Part shown: positions 47,075 to 58,069 of the stretch, in pieces
Layout: every line of letters begins with the position of its first letter
Position numbering within the stretch: the stretch's first letter is position 1
Assembly (NCBI GenBank): GCA_029168955.1
Contig: JAPDOI010000364.1
Coordinates: 660,672 to 724,671, forward strand
From: Aplectana chamaeleonis
Taxonomy: Eukaryota > Nematoda > Chromadorea > Rhabditida > Cosmocercidae
DNA length: 64,000 bases
Direction: 5' to 3'
The notes under the pieces: model-generated
Databases searched by the model: none
What the model was told of the DNA's origin: nothing
What the model saw: only the letters and a program-made list of their open reading frames with translations
Made by a program: the position numbers and the translations under genes

Positions 47075-47563
47075 AGGCAGTGTCTACGATAAAAATCATG
47101 TCTGATTTTTTGGTGGAGATCGGCAGCTGCGGGACCAAGCGCAACAATAACGTTGAAAAAACTGAGAAAAATGAGCTCGGAACGGTCCTCTAAGGCCCCA
47201 AAGTTGGACACCCGTCAGCTCGTCACACCCCAGATGCACTTTCCACGCCCCTCGACTTGAACAAATCAATGCTCGAGATTGTGAGATTAGCGAAGGTTTC
47301 CGATCAATAACCCAATCCTTCCCTTTATTCCCAACTTCTCTCTTTACTCAGGTCAGCTCGTATACGTTGGCTGCAAAAGACGGAAGTTACAAGCCTCAGA
47401 CAACTCGTCCACCATGCATCCCCTAAGCTCAATTTTTGAGGACCATAACTCTGTTCCTAGAAAGGGTCTTGTACGATTCCAAAACATCATTGGAATCAGC
47501 ATGGGACCGTCTTCAAGATAGAGCAGAGAAGCAGAACAACGATTCTTATCGTGAACTGCTGCT
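47075..47563. mobile_element. MITE family B, copy 3
   Basis: Left end TTAA then AGGCAGTGTCTACGATAAAA. Right end TTATCGTGAACTGCTGCT followed by TTCA. The interior is collinear with 6447-6896 and 8291-8575 (TTTACTCAGGTCAGCTCGTA, GACAACTCGTCCACCATGC, GGTCTTGTACGATTCC). Non-autonomous. Confidence 0.75.
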
Positions 47564-48220
47564 TTCAAGATGGAATCTCGTGTACGAAAATTCTGCACGG
47601 ATCTTGCCTTTAAGTTCACAAAGCCCAGTGATAAGAAGCCTATACAATATCCGGATTCTCAACGCGGCGCAAAGTTTATCTACGAACACTGGCTACGCCA
47701 TATACATATAGAATACGAAAAATATACTTAGAAATTGTAAGTATCAATAAGTATAAAACGTCTCATAGAGATGCACAAGACACGACGGACTGAAATCGAA
47801 TATATAAAGGGGAAGAGCGACGACTTGCATAAGCACACTGAAAAAGGCTCACCATTCACACACGAAATAACATATGGTGATACGTTTCCAACGAAACTAC
47901 AGAAAGAAACTTATCACCGAAATCTGATCTACATGTACTAAATGGAAAATGTAGCTATCACTCCTCATCACTTCACAACTTTGCAAAAAATGCACAACCA
48001 CAGAACGAAGAAGACTCGAGACAGCCTAGAACGAGAAGAGGGTGTGGGTCTCAGACACAGTTGTCCCCACAGTATATTTTGAGATCCGAAGAGGGTGTCA
48101 CTGGCCAGGATCAAAGGAAGGGGAAGTGGAGAGAAGGCATTCCCTCCCTATCAGCATACGCACATGAGCACGATCACAAAAGCGGACGGTAGCGTAGAGA
48201 GGGACCAAAGACGACGATGA
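47564..48220. other. Non-coding stretch, possible 3' flank of the minus-strand gene
   Basis: No exon is recognised. If the candidate terminal exons at 48.2-48.5 kb are real, this is 3' untranslated or intergenic sequence on the minus strand. Confidence 0.3.
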
Positions 48221-48436
48221 TCAACTTGAGGGCACAGAAGCATCTCTCGACTCCAGAATATAGAAGACGACAGCATTACGCATACAAGGCACAATGATAG
48301 CACTGCAGACAGCTGTGATCGGAAACCGATTTTGCAGAATAGAATCAAGATTTCTCCAAAGGGATGGAGCGCGAGCTGACGGTCGCATAGTGATGTTGAC
48401 GGTGGATTTAGAGTAAGAAGGCAGACGGAACGAGTC
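48221..48436 (-). CDS. Alternative candidate terminal exon (72 codons)
   Basis: After a CATTTTTTAG acceptor the minus strand is open for 71 codons and a TGA at 48221-48223. The sequence has protein-like composition and a hydrophobic stretch (FPITAVCSAIIVPCMRNAVV) that could be a membrane segment. It overlaps the other candidate exon at 48408-48476 in a different frame, so at most one of the two is likely to be the main product. No upstream exon can be tied to it with confidence. Confidence 0.25.
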   Translation of the reverse strand, partial: DSFRLPSYSKSTVNITMRPSARAPSLWRNLDSILQNRFPITAVCSAIIVPCMRNAVVFYILESRDASVPSS

Positions 48437-48476
48437 CTAAAAAATGAGACTTCTCCATCTTGCGCTGCTCGGCCAT
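48408..48476 (-). CDS. Candidate terminal exon of the unrecognised minus-strand gene
   Basis: The minus strand has a strong acceptor TTATTTCAG followed by 23 codons beginning MAEQRKMEK and ending in TAA at 48408-48410. The first nine codons use GAG, CAG, CGC and AAG, which looks coding rather than random. It begins in phase 0, which fits the phase-0 end of the exon at 57176-57267; the joined residues (AKKQ + MAEQRKMEK) would continue a charged helical segment. The implied intron is about 8.7 kb, so intermediate exons may be missing. A competing terminal exon is at 49160-49216. It could instead be a separate short start exon. Confidence 0.35.
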   Translation of the reverse strand: MAEQRKMEKSHFLGLVPSAFLL

Positions 48477-48861
48477 CTGAAATAAAAGATTAATCCAGCA
48501 TCCAAGAAATCTGTAGAAAGCTACCAGAACACGGACCGCTACACAACAGCGACTACTTGAACCAGAAAGAAAAGTTGCTCAGACCCTCAAAGAAGCACAC
48601 GTTATTTTTAGTTTCGAAAAAGACCTGGAGTGCTTCTCCAATTTATATGCCCCTTGACATTCAGTGGAAATAATCAAAATTGAGCATCTCCTAAGAGCTT
48701 CCTATTAACTTTGAGGCGAGCCATCACAGCTACTTAAAGTTGATAAAACATTTGCGATCTTCGACGATTAGGTAATAGCTTGATCGCGGAAAATCTTGAC
48801 GGAGCGTGTTTTATTGGTTTTCACTTGGCGAATTTTGTGATTTCACAGCACGTTGATCCTT

Positions 48862-48910
48862 TCTGAAGCTTATCAAAGCTGGTTCGGCAGCGAAACGTTG
48901 GCGCTTCAGA
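48862..48910 (+). ncRNA. Hammerhead-like hairpin, weak candidate
   Basis: TCTGAAGC (48862-48869) pairs with GCTTCAGA (48903-48910). Between them lie TTATCAAA, a stem GCTG-GTTCGG-CAGC (48878-48891) and GAAACGTTG. The order stem I, core, stem II, GAAA, stem III resembles a hammerhead ribozyme, but TTATCAAA is a poor match to CUGANGA. The shared GAAACGTTGGC with the minus strand of 5947-5982 suggests a common element. Probably inactive. Confidence 0.2.
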
Positions 48911-49159
48911 GTAATTATGGGTAAGTCCCCAATCAACACCATTAACTTTGTTAATTTTTAAAGAGCTCTATATTTGTCCTTTCCTCCGTTTTCGACAAAA
49001 CGACCAATAATTGGCAGAAGGAAATACTAATGATTGTGAGATGGGGATAAGTTCAGTATACTTGCTGCATAGATTCGCGGACGAAGCTGGTATGATAAAG
49101 CAGAAACGAACAATCACGACATTTTAAGCTCTGCCCAGGTTCTCCGCAAACGCTGTTAC

Positions 49160-49216
49160 CTAGCTTCCAGAGGGTTCAAATACCCCATCAACTTTGCCTA
49201 CTTTTTGATCGATTGG
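49160..49216 (-). CDS. Candidate terminal exon (19 codons)
   Basis: Strong acceptor CATTTTTCAG followed by codons for PIDQKVGKVDGVFEPSGS and TAG. It starts in phase 0 and could directly follow the exon at 57176-57267. The stop is followed by GTAACA, which also looks like a donor, so the exon might be part of a different gene structure. It competes with 48408-48476. Confidence 0.3.
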   Translation of the reverse strand, partial: PIDQKVGKVDGVFEPSGS

Positions 49217-50404
49217 CTGAAAAATGAATTTTCAATTTATAGTTCGAGATTCACCAATTTTTCTGGGACAGAGGAAAGTCCCTACAAGAAAATAAGTGGC
49301 GCATTCAAACGATACACTCTTGGCCGAGAGAGCCCACCCTGGAATTTTCAAAAATTGACAGAATTTCCAGATTCACCTATAACCTGGTATAAACGCACTA
49401 TATGATTTCACTATGACCATTGTTATATACCCCACCACGAGGCCTGTCGCAGGTTCCAGAACATTGCGATGTCGCTGTCGCTGGAGGCCAAGAAAAACCC
49501 GGTGCGATGCAGGATTTGGCTGGAGTTGCTGTTGCTGGAACCCCTCGCAGAGCACTGCCCTGCGACCAGAACAGCGACCGATTAACGCACAGTTTTCTAA
49601 ATTCAGGCATAACATCCCCTTTCAAGCCAGCGACCGCGACAGGTGCCACAGTGTTCCCTAAGACATCACATCTCTCTCTACGGGTGCAGGAGCTGGTCCC
49701 AACACGATTCACGTAACAGTTGACCCGCACCTATCGCGGTAGCAAATTTTATGATATAACAATGACCTTAAAATACCTGAAACTCAATTTCTTGCGAGAT
49801 TAAGCCCAGTTCTATGAAAAGGATTTCTCCTTTATGTTTTTAACCTGTTCTCTAGTTCTCACTACAGTCGTTATTCTCTGATTTTTAATTTACCGCTGTG
49901 TCAAAACTATAAAAGGATTCGAGCGGTAAATGGAATAAATGTAGTTCTCAGCGAAAACCTCAAAGTCAGCAAAATGCCATACGATTCAGTACTTTAGCCA
50001 CTGAGGGAACAAGGAAAGGGTCGACGAGTTACATGAAGAAAGATGCTCCAGCAGATGAATCGATGTACATCTAGTTCGATCTCCCCGTTGCATTGGCAAC
50101 ATTACCATCAGGAAGCTTACGAGATGAAACGTTTAGGACGACCAAAGCACTTGACACTGGAAAGGAAGAACGGATGAGATGTTGAAGATTCTCGAACAGC
50201 CAGCACCGACAGTCTCTCGCAGATCCATCTCTCCAGTTGGGTGGGGTTTAGGATAAACATTTGAAATTTCCTCAGCCCGCAGTAGAAGACCTCTATAGAT
50301 CTACTAAGAAAGATGCTCTTCTATAAAGTCGTCACGTGTCGTCCGCTAATCCCATCCGGATTCGTCCATGAACCTAAAGGCTAGCTTGCTCCGGATGAGT
50401 CCCG
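49217..50404. other. Non-coding stretch with weak inverted repeat
   Basis: About 49455-49660 contains an imperfect inverted repeat (GTTCCAGAACATTGCG... against ...CACAGTGTTCC, and TCGCTGTCGCTGG against CCAGCGACCGCGA). Otherwise nothing recognised. Confidence 0.35.
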
Positions 50405-50545
50405 GCGGGTAGCGAAGCAGCGGAGTGGCAAAATATAACAAGAGATAAGGAGATTTCGCCATGATAGGAACGATAAACATTACTTCGACAGGCTCAAAAT
50501 GGCGAGGAGCTAGGCTATACCTACGCCGCGCTCGACAGTGATGCC
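50405..50545. repeat. Dispersed repeat (second copy, see 5890-6340)
   Basis: Matches 6180-6310 in block order (AAGCAGCGGAG, AACAA(A)GAT/AAGAGATAAGG, ATTTCGCCATGATA, CTATA). Unknown class. Confidence 0.45.
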
Positions 50546-53500
50546 ACACTCTCGTTATTGATCAGAGTTTCAAACAGAATGGGATAATGGGAACTAAAGG
50601 ACGACCCAGGAGAGCCCACATGTGGACAATATTTTGTTCTGTTTTTGCGTTCTCCAACATACCCATTGACTTGGAGAGGGACTACGGATTGACCCGCGGC
50701 CTATCCGGAGAACAATTTTTCCGGACTCGTTCTGCACGATGCTTTTTCTGGGTATCGACCGGGTGGGAGTGGCAATACTGGCCCATCGTCAAACTATACC
50801 AAAGCCCCAGACCACAACTTCCCCCATTGACGAAAGAATTGAATGTCCGAGGTTTCCGCAGATTTTGGGAGCTCTGTAGTAATACCTATGCAGGAAAGAA
50901 AATCCGCTCCAATCTTTGAAATGCCTTTCTAGTAGACCACATTGCACTTTGGTAGTCACGTGACAACTGTCCTCATTTGCACTTTTTGAGTTTACAATCC
51001 GGCAAGCGAAAAACTGTGCTTCTGCAGTTCAACTTAGCTCCCTATGCTCCGAGTACCCGAAAAGATTGGATTCAGGGAGGACAGGCCTGGGATTTCCGTT
51101 CAGAGAACCCTTCCCGTAGATTCGTCATTCGGTGACTCTCTTGACGTCGCGTAGCCCGCTTAAAGATGCGTACCCTGCGTGGCAGCAAATGGGATTCCCA
51201 AATCCAACGTCATCCCAAACCCCACCCTTTCGTGCACTCCAAGCACGAATTCGCTGCTACACCAGCAGTCATAGCCTTAGCTTGCGCGCAACGCGTGACA
51301 AAGGGCAATGCGATCGCGATTCCGGCAGAGAAAGGATGGGAGTTATGTCTAAAGTAAGAACCCCAATGGAGTTCCAAAATGTGGTCTACAAACAAGCGAC
51401 AATTACGAGGCCGAAACCACGCTCCGCTTGGCCCAGAAACCGATTCAAACAACACGAACGCACATGACAACGGCTATCAAATTTAATGTAATAATAAACA
51501 AATTTTTATCACAGTTTTGAAATTTTATATTAAAAACCATCTAGTAAGAGTATAAACATTCTGTGAATGCAAGATAAAACGGCTCAGACTTCATAATAAT
51601 AACGGCTAATTAAGAACCATTACCCCCAAATAATAAAAAGGGGCATAATATGCACGGTCTCGTTCTCCCAGGTTGCAATGGTGGAACCACCACTCAAGTC
51701 AATTTTATCCAAACCACACAATAAAGGAAACGCCAAGCACGGGCCTATAATAATGTGTTCCAACTTCCACCGTATTTCCCGTAATACCCCCGGGTGTACT
51801 ATTTTTCACCCCCGACAAAAGGGGGTTTAATTAGAAGGAAGGGGTTTTCAAATAGAGGGAAGGCTCTAATTTTTTCAACCGAGAATTCAAGAGTCTATAT
51901 GAGTAAACAAAGGTCTATTAGGCAAACCAAAAGTGGGACGATAATGAACTACTCGGCGAACTCCAAAGAGAACATCATCTGAATTAGAGAGTCACTGCTC
52001 AAGTCCCACTCAGAGATCAATCTCTTCGAAAATGTCGACAAGGTTATGGGTGTCGACACATCTCGAGCAACGTAGCAGCTCGCACCTCCGACTTTCCAGC
52101 TAGAAGGAAGGTGTTTTCTATTCTTCAACTTCAGCCGGAGGTTCGATTAGAGGGACAGGTCCAAATAGGGGTGAATAACAGGAAATACGGTATGTTGCCA
52201 TATCTTCTCTCGTTAGAGAAAACCAATACATATATAAAACACAACAGCACGATAAGTTTTACACTTTACAGCTACATACAACGAGACAATGTGTCCCACG
52301 AGTAGAATGTACCTTCAGAATGGACAGCAGGCACAGAAGCGAGAAGAAGAGACAAGACAGTGGAACCCGTGACGGTAGGCGACCGCACGAAGACTGGATT
52401 GGTTGAGTCCCAGAGCGTTCATCAACTTAAACTTCCAAGCCGGATGACGAATGGCTGGATTTGTCACATGCGGAGACATCTTGCGATGCCGTCATGATGT
52501 CGTCCGTAGATCGAAGAGATGGCTCCTGCTGCAAGAAGCGACACACATCACAACACCAGAACAATCGCAACCACGACACGCCACTGCAATCGCATCGCTA
52601 TCCAACAGTCCGAGCCTCGCGACTGGTAGGAACGCTGCGCGGCTGCGTCGCGTGACCGGTTAAAAAATCTCACAATAGAAAGCAATTTGGAAAAAATGCA
52701 AATATTCTGAAGCAGGTTGCATACCCGGATCTGAAAGCGTTCACTTATGAAACAAGCACCTTCCAGATATATTCTGTCCTACCTCAAATGTGTGCATCTA
52801 GCTTTGTACAGCCTGTGCCTGAACGAAATTACCATGATTCATTGCGAGCGCATTGCGCGCACGCTGCTCCCTCCATCTCTTCACCCTCTCTTGATGTCTC
52901 TTTCACCCTCGCTTTGTCCACACGCACGCCCATGAAACCATAGCGGGAATTTCCTCCTGACCACAGACTATACCTGCCGATCGCGACATCGTCATTTATA
53001 CTACGTAATGATCCCCCAAGATGCACAAATTTGAGAGACTGGGAAAGTAATGTCTGTCTCATCAAGTTTAATACCAGTTCAGGTTTACACCAGAGAGGGG
53101 AAGGCAGTCCCGGCTCACGCCTTATCCCCCCATCCAGTTCGCGCATATAAAGCTTGTCAGACTTAGGAGTCCCCCGTAGTCAAGAAAATGGTCTTATTCA
53201 CATGAGCTCTAGCCCAAGAAATTATCGTCAGGAATTAAGAGAGTTCATCTTGGTTTAAAGGTTTGGTGAAGAATGGAGTATACGTGGAACCACACCCGCC
53301 AGAAATCGTGCAAAAGCACTTTGCCAGACCAGCACTACCTTAATGAAACCCAAATTTAGACAATTTTAACTCATCACGACCGTATGACCCACCGGTGAGA
53401 GTCATACGCTGGCTGCATCATTTCGAACTGCATGCCCCATCGGTGGGTTATACTTCAAAAATCGATTATATCTTCTCCACAAGGGATTATTCAAGCCGTA

Positions 53501-55790
53501 CATCCGAACAATATGATGTCCTATACTATGCTCGACTACAAACGTCATGGTCTGTCGGTAGCTACACGTTAGCGACATATTTTGACCCCCTTTTGGAAAA
53601 ACGCCGCAAGCTGTGTTGAAAGAGAGAGGTTACAGCAGAACAGCAGAAGCATTTTTTGGAGGCACATGATGGCTTCCGCTTTCTCCTATCGCTAGCCAAA
53701 CAAAATATTCTAGTTCGAATCTTGTTCATTAGTTAAAAGATGTTTCCAGGTTAGATTGACCCTGTCCTGGTTTTAAGTAGCAACCGTTGCGGTCTTGAAT
53801 AGATTAAAGCCGCAAGCCATTGACCTTTATGCCGCTGAATACTGGAACTGGAGTACACAAACTGAATCTAGACCTCGTGTCACAGAGACAGAATGGGCCG
53901 CTGCCCGCGCTCTGATCAGGGCTAACCCACATTTTACCCGCCAAAAACGATGACCAGAGAAAATACACGTGCTCCAAAGCATCGCCTTTCTGCGGCAATG
54001 CCCCCCCGCCATAATCTAGGACATCTCATGGTTTATGAAGCAGAAGGTCACCAGTGAACCCAAGGAAAACATTTCTGTGACCCCATAGTCGCGGATACGA
54101 ACCAATGAAGTGAGACAGACAATACTTCGAAAAAGGGCGGTCATAACGTCTTGGCGATTGCATATGGAAAAAATCAAAAGTGAATAATAAAACTCCATAT
54201 GAGAGAATTCTACAAGCGAAAATAAGACTAATTTCATCTGCCCGCTACTACTTGACCAACTCTGAGCTCAAAGCGCTCTCTACAAAAGCACAAAAGGCTC
54301 CTACAAGATCTATTACCACCAGGATGGTCCGAAAGTCTCGTATTTCCTTGGAAATTATCCTGTTTTTCAATCATTTCACACGCGTCAGGGATTAGACCAC
54401 ATAGGCCCTCTCACAGCAGAAGGCCTGTCGCTTTCTTAAGGCCATCACGCAGCGGCTGTCGCCTACTTCTTGCATACTTGAGAGAGAAAGCGCGATTGAT
54501 GCCAGAACAAAGAGATTGAAGTGATATTCCTGCAATTGATAGCAGACTATTCAATCTCGCAGCACCAAGGCACATTTATGAAAAGTCGCAGTCGCGGAAC
54601 AGCGATGGCAGACCGAGCACCGTCGTGAAAAACGCCCTTCATTCTACCCATGAAGTAGTAAAACAAATGCAAACGCAGAAAACTTCCAAAAATGACGTCA
54701 TTACTTTCAAATCGTCCGGTGGAACCCAACTTATCTGACCTGGCCAACACGACACGACTAAATACGCCAGTTCACAAAACAGACCTGTATTCGCGTACTA
54801 CAGCCAGAAGTAGTTTATTCATTCTTTCATGCTGCGCTGCGTACTGCGCCTACAATAGCAAACGAAGACTTTCTGAGGCAACACAAAACAGGATGACCAC
54901 ACACATAGGAACGCGACTGCGCATCTGTACTTCCATTCTTTTCCTTTTCTTCCGGATTAACGGAATCACTGCTAAGCACACGGAAAACTCAATAATAAGA
55001 GAATACGCCCCGCTATCATGGTGGAACCTTCACGTCCAATCAAACTGCCGTTTTCTGAGTATAGATCTGTATGGAAATACCGATTCTCGTCAAAACTTTC
55101 TCATACCGCGCTCCCATACATCATGATATCATTCCAGGCTAATTCACAAGCTCCTAATTCAGAAGTATATCACTGGCAACAAAACGTTTTCCAAACCTCA
55201 GAAGATGGCAGGCCATAGCGAAGCGACTCGTCTTTCCTCCCACCCCATTTAGGGGTCGAGCGGGTACTACTCCGCGTGGCAACGAGGGTGGACGTAAAAG
55301 AAAAAATGGGGAGGGCGGGGGAGGCGTAAAAATGTTGGCGGCAAGAATTAAGAATTTACGACGATGTTTATAGAGGAAAGCTCAAACGGCACTCCCGGAG
55401 GAGGTTGATCAGTAGGGTGAGGAGTGTAGTGTTGATAAGAAAAATACAGAAAAAATTAGGAATTAAATTTGCTGGATATCTTTAGACCCAAAATTTCTGA
55501 ATAAATTCAACTCCAATCTTTTTAAAAAAAATTTCTCCGAGAATTTCGTCACCAAAGCGAGGGCAGCAGTAGCTTCGTCAAGGTACAAGGACAGGGTTCT
55601 ACTTGACCCTAACACCAGTGGAAACTGAAACAGAAGGAAGTAGGAATACGCAATTACACAAACGCATGTAGAAGAGAGGGAGATATACGATCGGTTGCTT
55701 AGGAGACCGAAGAGAAGGGACGAGAAGATGCCGCATACTTAAACGGGTCACCGCTTGGAAGGAGTTACTTTATGACCGTTGATCGGAGTC
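50546..55790. other. 5.2 kb without supported genes, likely intronic
   Basis: Open stretches of 60-144 codons occur on both strands (for example 50587-50919 plus, 54692-55126 plus, 53804-53998 minus). I could not attach splice sites or recognisable motifs to any. A 16-bp near-perfect inverted repeat (GTATGACCCACCGGTG / CATCGGTGGGTTATAC) sits at 53385-53452. If the minus-strand gene spans 48-64 kb, this is intron and may hide further small exons. Confidence 0.3.
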
Positions 55791-56921
55791 TCACAAGGAA
55801 GCCACAATAAGTCATAGTGACCATTCCAAATGAAATGTACTTTCCTAGAACCATTTTTGGACAGAAAAGTCGAATATGTGCCCATCGCAGCTACCTAGAA
55901 CCCACTCTGAAAAAAAGTTATGAGCGTTTTTCTGTTATTTTTCGTCACCTAGCGTACCCTCCAAAAAGCGCATTATTTTTACGCGATTCCGGAAACGAAG
56001 ACCTGATAATCGTGTTCGCCGCCCCAAAACTACCCCACTAAGCGAAGTTTGGGTGAAGGAACATTTTCAATATTTGCGCCAGACCTGACAGTACGTTTTG
56101 GACTTGTACGGATTTTCGGTTGGGCGTTTTATTTTTACCCAATTGGAGGGCTCTCGAAGCGTTTTAGAAAAATATTCCAGATTCGACTAAAAAATTCGTT
56201 CTGGGGGGTTATTTGAGGTGCTGATCACGAATCTGAGGTTCATTTGTCGTTTTTCCGAAGTTTTCGACTATATTTGTTTCAAAAGCTTCCACTGGCAGAA
56301 AAAATTGACGGCAAAATCGACTTTGACGATTTCCGGAATGTGGCGACAGATGCTAGCTCAAATCGTTCGCAATGTGGGGTTATCTGGAGTGCTGAACACG
56401 AGATCTGATGTCCAGTTTATCGATTTTTGTCCAGCTTACGGTAGATTACGGTGGGTATACACAGGTAGTTTGGTCAGAAGTCTCAGATTTGTCTCAAAAG
56501 TTTCTATGTGGGGGTTATTTGGGGTGCTGAATACGGAATTCGATGTCCATTTTGTCGATTATCGGGAATATCGAGGCAGGTTTTGCCCTCTAAATGGCAT
56601 ATTGTTACCTACCGTAACCTACAGTAAACCTCAAAATTTTAGAAGCGAACCCCAGATTCGTGTTCAGCACCCCAGATTACCGCTACGTACATGTTTTTAT
56701 CAAAATCTGGAGAAAAATTTAAAAACACCTAAAAATTCCATGGGGTTACCTTACCTTGCCGCGAACTTTTAAAAAACGCTCATAACTTTTTTTCAGGAAA
56801 TTAGGTCTAGGCAGCTGGCATAGGCATTATTCGGATTTTCTGTCTAAAAATGGTTCTAGAAAGAAGTACATTTCATTTGGAATAGTCACTATATGACTTA
56901 TTGTAGTTTCCCTTGTCAGCA
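55791..56921. mobile_element. Family G element, complete copy (~1.13 kb)
   Basis: Inverted termini of about 140 bp: ACAATAAGTCATAGTGACC, TCCAAATGAAATGTACTT, CTAGAACCATTTTT and AAAAAAGTTATGAGCG on the left, with their complements on the right up to CTTATTGTAGTTTCC. The interior has internally repeated CACGAATCTGAGGTT, GGTGGGTATAC and ACCGTAACCTA blocks. A 184-codon open frame inside (56218-56772) is built from these repeats and has no transposase motif. Non-autonomous; a partial copy is at 16480-16975. Confidence 0.75.
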
Positions 56922-56961
56922 CCAAAAAACAACGTGCAGTCGGCCTGGATCACGGTGATAC

Positions 56962-57061
56962 TTTGCGTTCGTTGTTGTTCGTTGGCGCAGACTCAGGTGC
57001 GCATATGTTATGGAACATACGCGCACTGGGTTTCGCGCCAACACCTAACAAGGAACGCAAG
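56962..57061. mobile_element. 100-bp foldback with family A ends
   Basis: TTTGCGTTC...GTTGGCGCAGACTC pairs with GGGTTTCGCGCCAACACC... GAACGCAA, with centre near 57010. The ends resemble the family A terminus (TTGCGTTC...TTGGCGCAAACTC), so this is probably a minimal internally deleted family A element. Confidence 0.7.
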
Positions 57062-57175
57062 GCATCAGTACGATCCATTGCCGACTGTAAAATTGAGAGG
57101 AAGAGAAAACCACTTTGAAGTTTCGTAACGCACTCCAAAGAACTCGCAGAGCTCAATCTTCAAATAATCACACAC

Positions 57176-57267
57176 CTGTTTTTTAGCTCTCAACGCGACA
57201 TCTTCCAATGTTTCCAGCAACCTCCTTATTTGCCCTGACGCCGATATAGAGCGCCCAAGTTCTTTTT
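57176..57267 (-). CDS. Exon of an unrecognised minus-strand gene (exon c)
   Basis: A 92-bp exon between a CGCTAG acceptor and an AAACAG|GTGTGT donor. It starts in phase 1 (2 bases complete a codon) and ends in phase 0 with 30 full codons. The residues include RSISASGQIRRLLETLED and end ALRAKKQ, a charged, helical, coiled-coil-like segment. The phase matches the end of exon b exactly. The family is not recognised. A longer version using an upstream TTATTAAG acceptor is possible but breaks the phase match. Confidence 0.6.
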
Positions 57268-57418
57268 CTAGCGTTGTCGTCACAGTTGGGCTTAATAAAC
57301 AAAACTGTCCTGGGATTACTGCATCATAGGAGATATACCAGAGAAATAAATACGATGCAAAGAATTGCTAATTATCTGGATTCGATTATTACCTGTCAAC
57401 CTTTAAGCAGCCTTATAC

Positions 57419-57562
57419 CAACAACCACCGTGGTCGTGATAGGCGATTGGACCTGCGTCCGTCCCTCCCTTTTCTGTTTGATCTCCTCCCGATCTTCAGC
57501 TATCTGCCAGATGGGTTTGTTGTCTTCTCCAATCTGAATGAGAGTGACATTTTCCGGGCATT
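57419..57562 (-). CDS. Exon of an unrecognised minus-strand gene (exon b)
   Basis: A 144-bp exon starting after a TTGCAG acceptor and ending at TTG|GTATAAGG. It starts and ends in phase 1 and holds 47 full codons with natural composition, for example PENVTLIQIGEDNKPIWQIA followed by an E/K/R-rich stretch (EDREEIKQKREGR). In the same frame a TGA stops translation just before the alternative donor CAG|GTAATA, which is why I prefer the earlier donor. I do not recognise the domain. Codon use and the intact splice signals make it the best-supported host coding sequence in the window. Confidence 0.65.
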
Positions 57563-57639
57563 CTGCAATTTTTTCATTCCTACTACGTTACATAAGGCTG
57601 AAACGTACGAAAATTCGACGACTTCATGTCCCGACTTAC

Positions 57640-57708
57640 CTAATACAGTTTCAGAGGCCTTAAATAGCATCCTTCTTACCATCTGACCAACTATACTCTC
57701 CCCATCAT
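57640..57708 (-). CDS. Exon of an unrecognised minus-strand gene (exon a)
   Basis: A 69-bp exon between an AATCTAG acceptor and a TTAG|GTAAGT consensus donor. It starts and ends in phase 1 and reads ...DGESIVGQMVRRMLFKASET.... The 77-bp intron to exon b (57563-57639) is a typical short nematode intron. Exons a, b and c join without a frameshift or stop into about 100 residues. The family is unknown to me. An internal ATG|GTAAGA could act as an alternative donor. Confidence 0.6.
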
Positions 57709-58016
57709 CTAGATTATGCAGTGACACCGCAACGGAAAATTTGAAAGTACACAACCGCGCTCAACTAAGCCACAGCGAGCTTGAGATGATTGGAGTAACA
57801 TCCAAAAACGCGCCTCAATTTTTACGAAAGATGTACGGAAGAGACAATTTTAGCAAATCCAGCAGTTTAAGTATAAATACAAAACCAAATTGGTGAACGA
57901 ATACACGAAGGCGGAGAGCCTCGGAACGAAGTTTAACGAGGCATAAGGGACACCCCGAAAAAGCCGCTGCTACGACATTTGCCACTCCAGAAGCGCAGCG
58001 CGCGTCGTAATCCTAC

Positions 58017-58069
58017 AGCTAATGAAACGCGTTCGCTGGTTCTTCCTCTCTGTGTATTCAGTGAACAAG
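58017..58069 (-). CDS. Possible upstream exon of the same gene
   Basis: A strong CTTTTTTAG acceptor is followed by LFTEYTERKNQRTRFIS and a weak donor T|GTAGGA. With that donor the exon is 53 bp, enters with 1 base completing a codon and leaves in phase 1, as exon a requires. The weak donor makes this tentative. Without it the frame continues to a TAG at about 57970. Confidence 0.3.

Noticed and set aside
49140..49180. tRNA T-arm-like GGGTTCAAATACCCC
   Set aside because: No matching anticodon or acceptor stems upstream, and the stem lengths do not fit.
50587..50919. 110-codon open frame with natural-looking composition
   Set aside because: No start context, splice sites or recognisable family. 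It stands alone between repeats.
54692..55126. 144-codon open frame, plus strand
   Set aside because: No splice signals, motif or biased composition. The opposite strand is also open in part.
56218..56772. 184-codon open frame
   Set aside because: Lies wholly inside the family G element and is composed of its internal repeats.
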